A stretch of DNA of 64,000 nt, taken from contig LNAC01000376.1 in assembly GCA_002007465.1 (NCBI GenBank), positions 62,001 to 126,000 on the forward strand, read 5' to 3'. The DNA comes from Ailurus styani (taxonomy: Eukaryota > Chordata > Mammalia > Carnivora > Ailuridae). A program made the position numbers and the translations under genes. Below, in pieces: positions 22,966 through 33,670 of the stretch; the first letter of the stretch is position 1, and the number at the start of each line of letters is the position of its first letter. The notes below the pieces were generated by a model. It did not search any database. It was given only the letters and a program-made list of their open reading frames with translations, and was not told where the DNA came from.

Positions 22966-23540
22966 TACCAGGCAGAACTACTAAAAATGAAGGGAAAATG
23001 TGCCAAATCACTGTAGAAACAAGCCCACCCTGACCCATACATGCAGAGCCATCAACCACCACTTTAGTGGCGGTATGTTGTATATGTAAACATCAGCCAA
23101 GAATTACTAAACATTTGAGGGAAGCCACAATAATGACAGCCATGGGCCAAAAACAAATGGTTACAAGGCAGGGAGCATAAGAAGACTGTTTAAATACCTG
23201 TAAGTAGCCTCCTCAGTGACATATGAGAAGGTTGGCTTCCATAGAACAAGAACAGGATGACATTCTTATAATTCAGAGCATAACAAAGAGCCCCTGGAAA
23301 TGAAATATACATAGTTGAAGTAAAGAAAAGTATTCTGTAGGGGAAAAAAGAAAAATATTCAGTAGAAATGTTGGGAGACAAAGTTGAGGTCATTCTCCAT
23401 GACACTGAACCCAGAGAAAACAGATGGAAAATAGGAGAGAAAAGAAAATTGGACAATTACATAAGGATATCTGACATCTTATAAACAGGAGGTACAGAAA
23501 ATGAGAACCACTGAAACAGAGTGAACAGAATAAGGGAACT
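22966..23540. other. Unassigned non-coding stretch
   Basis: Nothing recognised with confidence. Confidence 0.35.
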
Positions 23541-24400
23541 ATAAAAATAAAAATATGAGAATACATCTACAAAACTGAAGGATGCAAATTTCCAGGTGAA
23601 CGCCCAAATACTATAGGTATAAAATTACCCACACTGTGATACATGAGTACAAGATTTCAGAATGCCACGGGAATAGAAAAGATTATAACAACCCTCAGAG
23701 CTAAAAAACCAAACAGGTAACATAATGTAGATTGAGGATGAGAATGGCATCTGACTATGCAAAAGCAAAACCACAATTTGGGAGACAATGGAGAATTACA
23801 TGCAAAATCCTGAGGGAAAATGATTTCCTAACTAGAATTCTATAACTTGCCAATCTACTAATTGAGGGGGAAGGGAGAATAAAGACATTTTCAAATAGGC
23901 AGACTCTAAAAATGTACTTTAAAGGCAACTTCTCTGGGAGCTACTGGAGGATGCTTCACCAAGATAAGGAAATAAGACAAGAAAAAAGATATTTGAAGCA
24001 GGAAAGAGGGCATCTCACACAGGAGGGTTATAAGGTGATTTCCGAGGAAGATAGTGAAGGCAAGTTTCAGAATGGTATTGCGCAGACGTATGGAACAATC
24101 AGTCCAAAATGGAGTAGGAAGACAGAAGATTCCAGAAGGGCTATCTTACCACACTCTAAAAGATGTTACTGATAATTTGCTTGATCTATTTGAAAGTACT
24201 GAGAAGATATTAAGCTTCTGTTATGAGTTTAGGGATAAATCATCAAGTAGTCCATATTATACTAAAATCAAAGAAAATACAGTAATTATGAACTCTAAGG
24301 GAAACAGAAGTAGGTACAATGAAGGAAATATCAAAGTATGCTTTGTGGCTCATCAATAAACACTATTTACCTCATCATAAATATGTCCATATTAAATACA
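23541..24400 (+). mobile_element. Ancient L1-like 5'/inter-ORF type remnant
   Basis: 'taactagaattctataactt' followed by 'aataaagacattttcaaata' and an A/G-rich tract resembles the 'cctagaattctatacccagc' segment of old L1M/HAL1-type elements. No frame is intact; the 86- and 101-codon frames at 23912-24359 overlap each other in different phases. Confidence 0.5.
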
Positions 24401-26248
24401 TACTTAGCCAGCAATTGTGATACAACTTTTTTAGGAGACTGGAAAAAAAGGGAAGTGAAAGGAGAGGAGGTATTGGAGGTTGTGGTAATTAAGGGGAAAA
24501 TTGTTTGTGATTAATAACTTTTGTCTTCCATAGTAGGAAATCAGTGTGTATTATATAGAATTGAAAACCAAGAAATCAGGTTATAAAGTTACAGGACGAA
24601 GAACCATAATGGTATTTAACAATTCCTGTTTCTTTTTTGTATTTCTGGCCTTAGAGATAGGCTACATTTCTTAGCCTAGGTTGGGGCCATGTGATTTGGC
24701 AATGGCCAGTGGGATGTTGTTAGAAGTGATAGCCTTTCCCAGGCCTTGCCCTTAAAACTCACCCTCCACCCTTTGCCTTCAACAAAGGCCACATAACCCT
24801 GGAATCCACGAGGCCTACAAGATGATGGTACCCTAGATAACATGTATAATTTTATTTATTAATCTAATGTATTAGCTATATACATATATATGTTATCCAT
24901 CCATGTTTACTTGGAATTTACCCTTTAAGGTTCACTTTACGCATTAATGTTTACTTGACACAAATACCAGTTTGAAAGAAGTGGGACCATTATTGCCTAA
25001 TGCCTGTCCCCAGGCTTCTGACATTGCTGGGAAAGTTGCTAAAAACAAAAATGGTGTTCTTGCTCCTGCTCCCTACTCCAAGAAAGAAGGTGAAGGGGGA
25101 AGCATGAAGCTGTGTATGACACCTGGGTCAATCCCCTCTACAGAGCTGTTCCAGAAACTCCGCTTACTACTTCTCTTTACAAACCACTAACCAGAACCCT
25201 GTCTCATGAATATCCCATGTGTATGTGTAATTTTTTTTCATGACCCCAGCATAAATAGGCTCGGTTCTGGAATTTAAGCTAGCAACTGGGGCAAACTTAC
25301 TGAAAATGATCAAACAATATGAGTGATAACCTCTCTGTGTATTAGAATGGAATGAACCTTAAGCAACTATTACTGGCTATAGGTGCTCACAATAGTTTCA
25401 CCCTCTTTTTCTATTCCTAGAACATATTGCTATCCTTAAATTAAACAATATGTAGGGAAGAAGGAAGAAGCCAAGAGTGGCATGACTAAGTTGAACACTG
25501 CTTCTCTTTCCTCATTTTCCCTTCCATATTTATAATCCTCTTATCTACCCCTCTAAGCTAGGCGACCAAAGTAGCTGAGTCAAAATGTCTTGGAAAAAAA
25601 TGTCTTTGAATCAAATACCACCTGTCCAAAAGTTTCCTAAGCTGCCATTTCATAGTTATTTTGCAAATGAAGTAATAAATTTTGATACCTTATAGTTCAC
25701 TGATTGTGACTCTGGCCAACTTTACAGTGAAGTACAGGATTCTTCGGAAATTGAACCCTAATAATTAGTTTTAACTAGATAAGACTTGTCTTTTTGATGC
25801 TGCCAGTTTACTACATGCATTTGTCATATTCATTTTTCATTCTGACTAAACCAGTAGAGCTTATGTACTTAGCAACCTATATATTTCTTATTTTTAATTT
25901 TTATTTATTTATTTTTAGTCAACAACGTGAAGCAATTGAATGCTCTAGCTGGGTTTATTTAGGTCCATTCCATTGAAAAATTACTTCTTGGGCACCCGCC
26001 GGGTACCTGTAGAACAGTGGCATAACAAGGGCTGGGTGGTGGGAACAGCTCACCCTGCATGTAGGCAAAAGGGGTGCAGGTCTATAAAGAACCTGAACAG
26101 TGATACAGCCGACTAAAACCAACCTGCTTTTCACTATCACCATGTGCCAGCAATTTTAAACAATGGCAAAGCCTTTCCTGGCCCTAAGTTTTAGGTGATT
26201 GCTATGGATACTGCTGAGTTTCAGTAATATATACGTTAGCTTCAGTGT
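24401..26248. other. Mostly unassigned
   Basis: 24650-24830 ('gccatgtgatttggcaatgg' then 'ccagtgggatgttgttagaa') looks like the same old interspersed repeat as 40715-40860, family not assigned. The 72-codon frame at 24972-25190 has no domain. The rest is unremarkable. Confidence 0.4.
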
Positions 26249-26257
26249 AGCATGTAT

Positions 26258-26363
26258 TTTTTTATTATTATGTTCACTTAGCCAACATTAGTGTACTGTT
26301 AGTTTTTGATATAGTGTTCAAGGATTCATTAGCTGAGTGTTAATACCCAGTGCTCATCACAAC
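26258..26363 (-). mobile_element. Carnivoran L1 3' end, very short
   Basis: 'tatgttcacttagccaacat' then 'ttagtttttgatatagtgtt' and 'acccagtgctcatcacaaca' is the reversed carnivoran L1 3' UTR. A target duplication agcatgtat is at 26249-26257 and 26364-26372. Confidence 0.85.
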
Positions 26364-26653
26364 AGCATGTATATATTTTTAATATGCATTTTATTCTACA
26401 AGGAAGTTAAGAAGGAGAACTCTCCAGTGTGCTGTCATTCCTGACACGTGTGTACTCGCCTGCACATATTTGTTTCCTGAGTAATTTCAAGCTTGCTTGC
26501 TTGCTTTTGAACCAAGTTGGCTTGCTAGAACCAGTTGCTAGCTTAAATTCCAGAACCAAGCTAGAACCAAAAGATTTGCTTTTGTATGCAACCCCGTATT
26601 AAGTATTCCTGTGGTCAAAGAGTAGATTCAAAGTAAACAAGAACAGTAATAAG

Positions 26654-26698
<45 letters not shown>

Positions 26699-26728
26699 GC
26701 ATACATACGTACGTACATACATACATAG
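26654..26728. repeat. (TAGA)11 plus TACA/TACG tetranucleotide repeat
   Basis: About 11 perfect TAGA units at 26654-26698 run into an impure TACA/TACG tract to 26728. Short minus-strand frames here encode repeated Tyr-Leu-Ser-Ile from the repeat. Confidence 0.95.
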
Positions 26729-26818
26729 GTAGATAAGGTAAGTACGGTAAAGAAGAAACAGACCTTTCACGTTTTGTGTAACCACTTAGAGTTTTGTGTC
26801 TAAAGTTTAAAGCAGTGA

Positions 26819-26951
26819 AGGACACCTGGGTGGCTCAGTCAGTTAAGTGTCTGCCTTTGGCTCAGGTCATGATCTGGACGGGGTCCCCTGTCAGGCTCCT
26901 TGCTCAGCAGGGAGTATGTTCTCCCTCTGCCTGCCACTCCCACTGCTTGTG

Positions 26952-27006
<55 letters not shown>

Positions 27007-27037
27007 AAATAAATAAACAAAATCTTAAAAAAAAATA
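26819..27037 (+). mobile_element. CAN-SINE with 49-bp (TC)n tract
   Basis: Head 'gacacctgggtggctcagtc', shortened body, (TC)n at 26955-27003, and tail 'caaataaataaacaaaatct'. Frames on both strands here only translate the SINE and its repeat. Target duplication not resolved. Confidence 0.95.
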
Positions 27038-27330
27038 AGAAACCTCCTTTAAAAATTTTTGAAACACTGGAACAGTATGAACTGTGAAGTATCATATTTT
27101 TGTTGAGAAATTATAAGTAATTTACTCCATATCCCCTCTGTGTGTATAATCTGTATCGTTTCTTTAAAGGGGTATGTGAATAACTTCTTAAAATTTGCTT
27201 TTACCTTTGTTGTATGTTTTAGTACTAAAAAGTTAACCAAGAAAATATGGTTGCTATTGATTATTACATGATTATTACTGAAAATAATGTTGCCATTTAG
27301 AGAAGGAGTCTATTAAAGAAGGATCTTCTC

Positions 27331-27569
27331 TAATGAAACAAGATGGAATGGGGAAGGAGACAAACCATAAGAGACTCCTAATCTCACAAAACAAACTGAA
27401 TGTTACTGGGGGGTGGGAGGGTAGGGATAGGGTGGATGGGTTATGGACATTGGGGAGGGTTTGTGCTTTGGTGAATGCTGTGAAAGGTGTAATCCTGATG
27501 ATTCACAGACCTGTACCCCTGGGGCAAATAATAATTTAAAAAATGATCTGTTGAATCAATTAAAAAAAA
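27331..27569 (+). mobile_element. Carnivoran L1 3' UTR, 5'-truncated
   Basis: 'gagacaaaccataagagact', 'acaaaacaaactgaatgtta', 'ggacattggggagggtttgt' and 'cacagacctgtacccctggg' are typical of carnivoran L1, followed by a poly-A tail. The perfect 16-bp target duplication aaagaaggatcttctc is at 27315-27330 and 27570-27585. Confidence 0.95.
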
Positions 27570-27894
27570 AAAGAAGGATCTTCTCCAAGTGTCAAATACA
27601 CTAGGTACACAACCACAACAAAATGAGCCAGACAGATACTCACTACCCTGTCCTTCTGATGCAAAGAGTAAATTAGAGATGAGCCAAGAAAATAAATGTA
27701 TTCAAGATACATTTTAATGCACTTAGGTCACCTCCCCCCAAGAAACATGGTCTTTAATGCCAACTTGTTTAAGTCCAGAACTAGGGAGAATGTTCTTGGA
27801 CTGATTTTTGTCATAGGTCCCTTTAACTCTCTTAGTAATGGTGTTGACAAATGGTGTAATGGTAATTCTGCCTGAAGTCAGCTTTTGTAACATC

Positions 27895-29650
27895 TTCATT
27901 AAGATATAATTCATATACCATACAATTCATCCATTTAAAGTATACAATTCATGGTTTTTGGTACATTCAGTGATATGTACAACTATCACCACAGTCCATT
28001 TTACAATATTTTCAGCCTCTTAAGAAGAAATCTCTTATTTTTTAGCATTTATTTTTCTTTTTTTAAGTTTTTTATTTTAATTCCTGTATAGTTAACATAC
28101 AGTGTTACATTAGCTTCAGATGTATAATATAGTGATTCAGCAAGTCTATCCATTACTCAGTGCTCATAATGATAAGTGTACTCTTAATCCCCTTTACCTA
28201 TTTCACGCCCCCCCCCCACTATCTATCAGTTTGTTCTCTATAGTGAAGCGTCTGTTTCTTGATTTGTCCCTCTCTTTTTTTCCTTTGCTCATTGATTTTG
28301 TTTTTTTAATTCCATGTATGAGTGAAATCATATGGTCTTTGTCTTTCTCTGACTTATTTTGCTTAGCATTATACTCTCTGGCTCCATCCATGTCATTGCA
28401 AATGGCAAGATTTCGTTCTTTTATGGCTGAATAATATTCCATTGTATATACATACCATATCTTCCTTACCCATTCATCTATCTATGGACACTTGAACTGC
28501 TTCCATAATTTGACTATTATAAATAATGTTACAATAAACATAGAGGTGCATATAACTTTTCAAATAAATGTTTTTTATTCTTTGGGTTGATACCAAGTGG
28601 TGTGATTACTGGATCATAGGGTAGTTCTCTTTTTTAACTTTTTGAGGAATCTCCATACTGTTTCCCATAATGGCCACACCAGTTTGCATTCCCGCCAGTG
28701 GTACAAGAAGGATCCTTTTTTTCCACATCCTCACCAACACTTGTTTCTTATGTTGTTGATTTTAGCCATTCTAACAGGTGTGAGGTTATATCTCATTGTG
28801 GTTTTGATTTGCATTTCCCTGATGATGAGTAATGTTGAGATCTCTTCATGTGTCTATATGTCTTCTTTGTAGAAATGTCTGTTCATGTCTTTTGCCCATT
28901 TTAATTAGATTATTTATTTTTGAGTTATATTAGTTCTTTATATATATTTGGATACCAACTCTTTATCAGATATGTCATTTGCAAATGTATTCTCCCATTC
29001 AGTAGGTTGCCTTTTAGTTTTGTTGATCATTTCCTTTGCTGTGCAGAAACTTTTTATTTTGATGTAGTCCCAGTGGTTTATTTTTGCTTTTATTTTCCTT
29101 GCCTGAGAAGACATATCTAGAAAACTGTTGCTATGACCAATGTCAGAAAAATTACTGCCTGTGATGGTTTCTAGGATTTTTATGGAAACCCCTTATTTTT
29201 TAGATACTGTTTCCCTATTCTCCTGGGCCTCCCCAACCCAGCCCTAAGAAACCCCTAATCTACTTTCTGTGTCTGTAGATTTCCCTATTCTGGTCTTTCA
29301 CTGTATGATATCAGACAGTGGTCTTTTGTAACTGAATTCTTTCATTTAGCAAGTTTTCAAAGTTCATCCATGCTATATCATGTATCAGTATTTCATTCCT
29401 TTTTATTGATGAATAATATCCCATTGAATGGATACACCACATTTTGTTTATCCATGTATCTGTTGACACGTTTGGGTTTCCACCCTTTGGCCACTATGAA
29501 CGATGTTGCTATGATCAAGTTGTTCAAGTTCTTGTGTGGACATATGTTTTCATTTCTCTTGGGTATATACAAACCTAGGAGTAGAATTATTGGGTCACAT
29601 GGTAACTGTGTTGGATCATTTAAGGGATAGCCAGAATATTTTCTAAAGTG
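27895..29650 (-). mobile_element. Old L1 3' region split by a younger L1
   Basis: Outer parts 27895-28045 ('catttaaagtatacaattca') and 29204-29650 ('accctttggccactatgaac', 'tctcttgggtatatacaaac') read in reverse as the L1M 3' UTR and ORF2 end. A younger L1 of the same orientation is inserted at 28046-29184. Confidence 0.88.
28046..29184 (-). mobile_element. Carnivoran L1 3' end, 5'-truncated, 1.1 kb
   Basis: Reverse of the ORF2 C-terminus and 3' UTR: 'tacagtgttacattagcttc', 'atggctgaataatattccat', 'atagggtagttctctttttt', 'ggttttgatttgcatttccc'. The 19-bp target duplication gaaatctcttattttttag (28027-28045) and gaaaccccttattttttag (29185-29203) differs at two bases. Plus-strand frames of 66-104 codons inside it are antisense shadows of ORF2. 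Confidence 0.93.
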
Positions 29651-30279
29651 GTTGAGAGGCTTTTCACTGTAATCTTTGCCACTGATGAGGCCAGGAAAAG
29701 GTTCCAACTGTATACATAATTTGCTCTTTTCTGGCAGGAAAGGAAATTCTTGGATGGGAGAGCATTCTGTACTCACAACCAAAAGATGTGGATCATGATC
29801 TTGGTCCTGCTCTCAATTATCTGTACGACCTTGTGCCATTCATCTTCAGTGGGCACAGAACCTCTGTCACTGTATATAAATTAAGGGAATTGGATTAGAT
29901 GTTATCCAACTCTGAACTCCACCCCCAGAGGATTTCACGTAGTGTGAGATTATTCAGTTAGTCTGACAAACCATTGTACTCACGTTCAAGATTTTGTTTG
30001 GTAAAGGAATAGGATATGATTTTTACCTCTAGATTAGGTCTTATTCCTATGGAAAACCAAAGATTTCCTGTTGTTGCTTATTTCATTTTTTTCTTTAGGT
30101 AGACTATGTGCTGCTAGTTCCATACACAAAGTTCCCATAACCTAGAAGTATTTCCAATCTTTTTTTTGGGACATAGATCTTTCATTGGCTAGAAAGAACA
30201 TCTTCACAGAAATGAAATTGGCTTATAAGGCTGCCCAGTTTGAATATGTCACACCGGGCAGAAAAACAGTTGTTCCTTA
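29651..30279. other. Mostly unassigned, one MIR-like piece
   Basis: 29795-29920 resembles MIR ('acgaccttgtgccattcatc' then 'aattggattagatgttatcc'). Otherwise nothing recognised. Confidence 0.4.
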
Positions 30280-30456
30280 GGTCTGTGCTACTCAGTGTGT
30301 GGAGTCACAGACAAGCAGCGTTGGCTTCACATGACAGCCTGTTATAAATACAGATTCACAGGCCCTATCTGAGGCCCAGTGTGTCAGAATATCTGTCAAT
30401 GGGGTCCAGCAGTCTGAATGTTAAAAAAATTTCTGAGTGAATCCTCTTCGCACTGT
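30280..30456 (+). mobile_element. MER20-like hAT element
   Basis: 'gtgctactcagtgtgtggag', 'cctgttataaatacagattc' and 'ggggtccagcagtctgaatg' follow MER20. Diverged. Confidence 0.65.
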
Positions 30457-32068
30457 TTATATTCCTGACTCTCAAAATCACTGTCTCAACCCCTATGCCT
30501 TGTGGTCCTCCATGTTAGTATATTATATTCCAAGCTTTTTTCTAGATTTAATATCTAATCACTTTTTAGAAAGAAGATCTGGGCTGCACCTAAGTGTCAT
30601 TCATGAAGGGTTTGTAACTAAATGTGCTGGGTTTAGCAGCTGACACTTAATCTGTGCCAAACAAATGAGGTCTAGTAGCAATAGCTGAATCAGTAAACCT
30701 TGGTTACTTTGATCTGGCCCAGGAGGAAAATCACTTCTGCACTGGATAGTTTGTCCAAGTGAGCCTGCCTGTGGGCTTTACCTGCCACCCCCCGCCCTGG
30801 AATGAATTGCAAAATCTTCAAGCAGTGTATTTCCTAATCATTTTTTGTATTTGTTTCTCAAGGAAGAAATATCTTCATACAACAAGGAAAACAACAAATA
30901 TTTGAGTAATGTTTTACAATTCCAGAGGTGTTTCATGTGCCTTTTATCATGTAATTCACATGGGAACCCTGTGAAATAATATGATAACCCTGTGACTTTC
31001 CATGTAGCGTGTCCAAAACTTCTGAGTGGAGCTAGGGTTCCAGGTAGAGCTCAGGAGACTGGGGTAAGAGAAGGTGACTTTGGCAGTGAGAATGACTCCC
31101 ACTCTGACCTATTCACATTGGGGTTCACAGTCCAACCCCATGCCAAGCAGCAATACTTAAGGATTCCAGTGGAGGTAACATAAGGAAGCTCATAGTCTAC
31201 GCAGTCTGCAGGAAGTGACAGAGAAGCTATCGGGAGAGCCCAGTGTGCCGATCGGATCTAATCCCCACGGGAAGATCTGGCTCTCCAGCTTGACAACAGG
31301 AGACTCAAATCTGGGAGGTGGGAAAAACAGGGTCATAGGAATCATTTCTCCATTTGTTCCACAACCTGAGTTCTCATTCTCTGCCAAGCACTGTGTCCTT
31401 CTCTGGGACTGCGCTTGAGAGAAAAAGCCCAGGTGGTCCCCACAGCCATGGGCCTTTCAGTTTTGTCTGGGAGACGGAGATTAATGAGCTAACTCTGGCA
31501 GTTACTATATAATTGTAACCATGAGTTGAGATCAGTGCTCGGGGTAAAGAAGATTCACACAGGTTTACGAAAGAGGATCTGACCTGGTTGGGAGAAGGAA
31601 GACTTCCAGAGAAGTGGCTCTTGAAATGAGAACTGAGAGACTGAGTAGGTGTCAGCTAAGCCAACATTCTTCAGAGCTATTATTTATTTTCTGCCTCATA
31701 TTTTTGTAATGCCTAAGTTTGTGACTGTGTTATATATAACATATTAGTATATCTATATATGGATGCAATTTATAATGAATAAACATAGATTTAGGGGTGT
31801 TCTTAAGCACACCCTTAAAATTTGTGAGGCCCAAGCCATGGGGGATGAAATGATTGAGGAGAAACATGTGTTGGTGGGTGGGAACAGAGGACAAAACAGT
31901 TATTATTTCTCCCTTTTAGGAAAACTGAATCAGCTTGAATGCCAAAGAACAAATACTACTGAACACTAAAGGATCTTTAAAACCCTCTCCCATCTCCACA
32001 ACACACACAAGAATGCTAAACCTACAGGAAAAACTGCCACATGGGCATTGAATGTAGAGCTAGAACTG
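30457..32068. other. Mostly unassigned
   Basis: 31440-31680 ('ggaagacttccagagaagtg', 'aaatgagaactgagagactg') resembles the unassigned ancient repeat noted near 22100. No exon recognised; the frames at 30992, 31190, 31215 and 31763 carry no domain. Confidence 0.4.
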
Positions 32069-32560
32069 CATCCCTGTATTATCTATTACTGCGTAACACA
32101 TTATCCCCAGAATTAGTAGCTTCAGAATAACATATATTATCTCACAGTTTTTATGGGCTGGGAATGCACGCATGGTTTAGCTGGTCGTCTGGTGCTGGAT
32201 CTCCCACAGGCTAAGGTCATCTCGAGGCCCTGACTGGGAGTGCTCTGCTTCCTATCTTGCTCACATGGTTATGGCAGAATTCAGTTTCTCATGTACTCTT
32301 GACTGAGGCCTCCATTCCTCATAAACTGTTGGCCTTCCTTTCTTCCTTGCCACATGGTTCTCTCTGTAGAACATTTTACAATATGGCAGCTGGTTTCATC
32401 ACACTGAATGAATGAAAGGTCAGGAGAGAGTGCCAGCAAGAGGAGGAGGGCTAGGAGGGCAAGTCAGCCTTATAACCTAATTGCAGAAATGAAGTTCTAA
32501 GACTTTTGCCATATTGGACTTGGTAGAATCATGTCACTAGGTCCAGTCTGCACTTATATA
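32069..32560 (+). mobile_element. Ancient interspersed repeat, family not assigned
   Basis: 'gtattatctattactgcgta', 'tattatctcacagtttttat', 'caatatggcagctggtttca' and 'gtcactaggtccagtctgca' belong to a common old mammalian repeat that I recognise by sight but cannot name safely. A related diverged stretch flanks the SINE at 43812-44018. Confidence 0.6.
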
Positions 32561-32615
32561 TTAGTAAAATTTAATAAGATTGTTGGATATGAAATCAACA
32601 TTAAAAATATTTTAT

Positions 32616-32770
32616 AGGGGCACCTAGGTGGCTCAGTTAGGCGTCCAACTCTTGGTTTCACCTTAGGTCATGATGTCAGGGTCGTAGAACTGAGCCCTGG
32701 GTTGGACTCACTGCTCAACAGGGAGTTTTTTTTTCCTCCCTCTCCTTCTGCCCTTCCCCCCTGCTTATGT

Positions 32771-32837
<67 letters not shown>

Positions 32838-32872
32838 TTCTCTCAAGTAAATAAATAAAATTTTAAAAAAGA
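32616..32872 (+). mobile_element. CAN-SINE with long (CT)n tract
   Basis: Head 'ggggcacctaggtggctcag', then a pure CT run at 32776-32823 continuing impurely to about 32844, and tail 'caagtaaataaataaaattt'. Confidence 0.95.
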
Positions 32873-32885
32873 ATGTGTGGGGCTC

Positions 32886-33059
32886 AAGGGGCACCTGGGT
32901 GGCTCAGTCAGTTGAGTGTCCTACTCTTGATTTCAGCTCAGGTCATGACCTCAGGGTTGTGAGACCAAGCCTGACGTCAGGCTCCATACTGAACAAGGAG
33001 TCTTAAGATTCTCTCTCTGACCCTCCCCCCATTTCTTTCTCTTCCCTCTCTAAAAAAAG
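32886..33059 (+). mobile_element. CAN-SINE, diverged, next to the preceding one
   Basis: Head 'aaggggcacctgggtggctc', body 'gctcaggtcatgacctcagg' and a short A tail. Short duplication gaatgtgtg at 32871-32879 and 33060-33068. Its target site is the end of the preceding SINE's tail. Confidence 0.9.
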
Positions 33060-33139
33060 GAATGTGTGTTCTGGAGTTAAAACTGTGTGGTTTCAGCACA
33101 CATTTATTAACCTCTCTATTTCAGTAGTAACACCATAGT

Positions 33140-33552
33140 GTTGTTGTGAGGTTAATTTTGTGTCAACTTGACAGGGCTATGGGGTGCCCAGATATCTGGT
33201 TAAACATTATCCTGAGTTTGTCTGGGAAGGAATTTCTGAATGAGATCAACAACTGAATCAGTAGACTGAGTAAGGAAAATTGCTTTCCCCAGTGTATGTG
33301 GGTTCATCCAATCCACTGACGGCCTGAGTGGAACAAAAGCCTGAGTAAGGGGAAATACTCTCTCTGCCCGATTGTCTTCACATTGGGACATCACTCTACT
33401 CCTGCCTTTGTACTCAGACCTGGACTGACATTTACATCATCAGCTCTCCTACTTTTTCATGCCATTGGACTTGGACTAGAATTATATCATGAGCTCTCCT
33501 GCTTCTGGGCTTCTCAGCCTCCATAATTACCTGGGCCAAGTCCTTCTAATAA

Positions 33553-33588
<36 letters not shown>

Positions 33589-33632
33589 TAGAGAATCTAT
33601 TGGTTCTTTTTCTCTGGAGAACCTTAATACAG
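33140..33632 (+). mobile_element. LTR-like ancient repeat (MaLR/ERVL-like, unassigned)
   Basis: Starts 'tgttgtgaggttaattttgt' followed by 'gtcaacttgacagggctatg' and ends 'ctctggagaaccttaataca', the familiar ends of an old LTR-type repeat, with 'tctaataaatcg' before an expanded (AG)15 at 33556-33585. No internal viral coding sequence is seen. Confidence 0.6.
33556..33585. repeat. (AG)15 microsatellite
   Basis: Pure AG run near the end of the LTR-like repeat. It is read as RERERE and as SLSLSL by short frames on either strand. Confidence 0.95.
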
Positions 33633-33670
33633 TTATTGAGTTTATTGAATAAGATAATTAACGTGAAGGG

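Noticed and set aside
28120..28434. 104-codon plus-strand frame
   Set aside because: It is the antisense shadow of a minus-strand L1 ORF2/3' UTR; the DNA matches carnivoran L1 throughout.
29393..29782. 129-codon minus-strand frame, the longest in the window
   Set aside because: Most of it lies in old L1M sequence and runs on into unassigned DNA. No domain is recognisable and the L1 frame is not intact.
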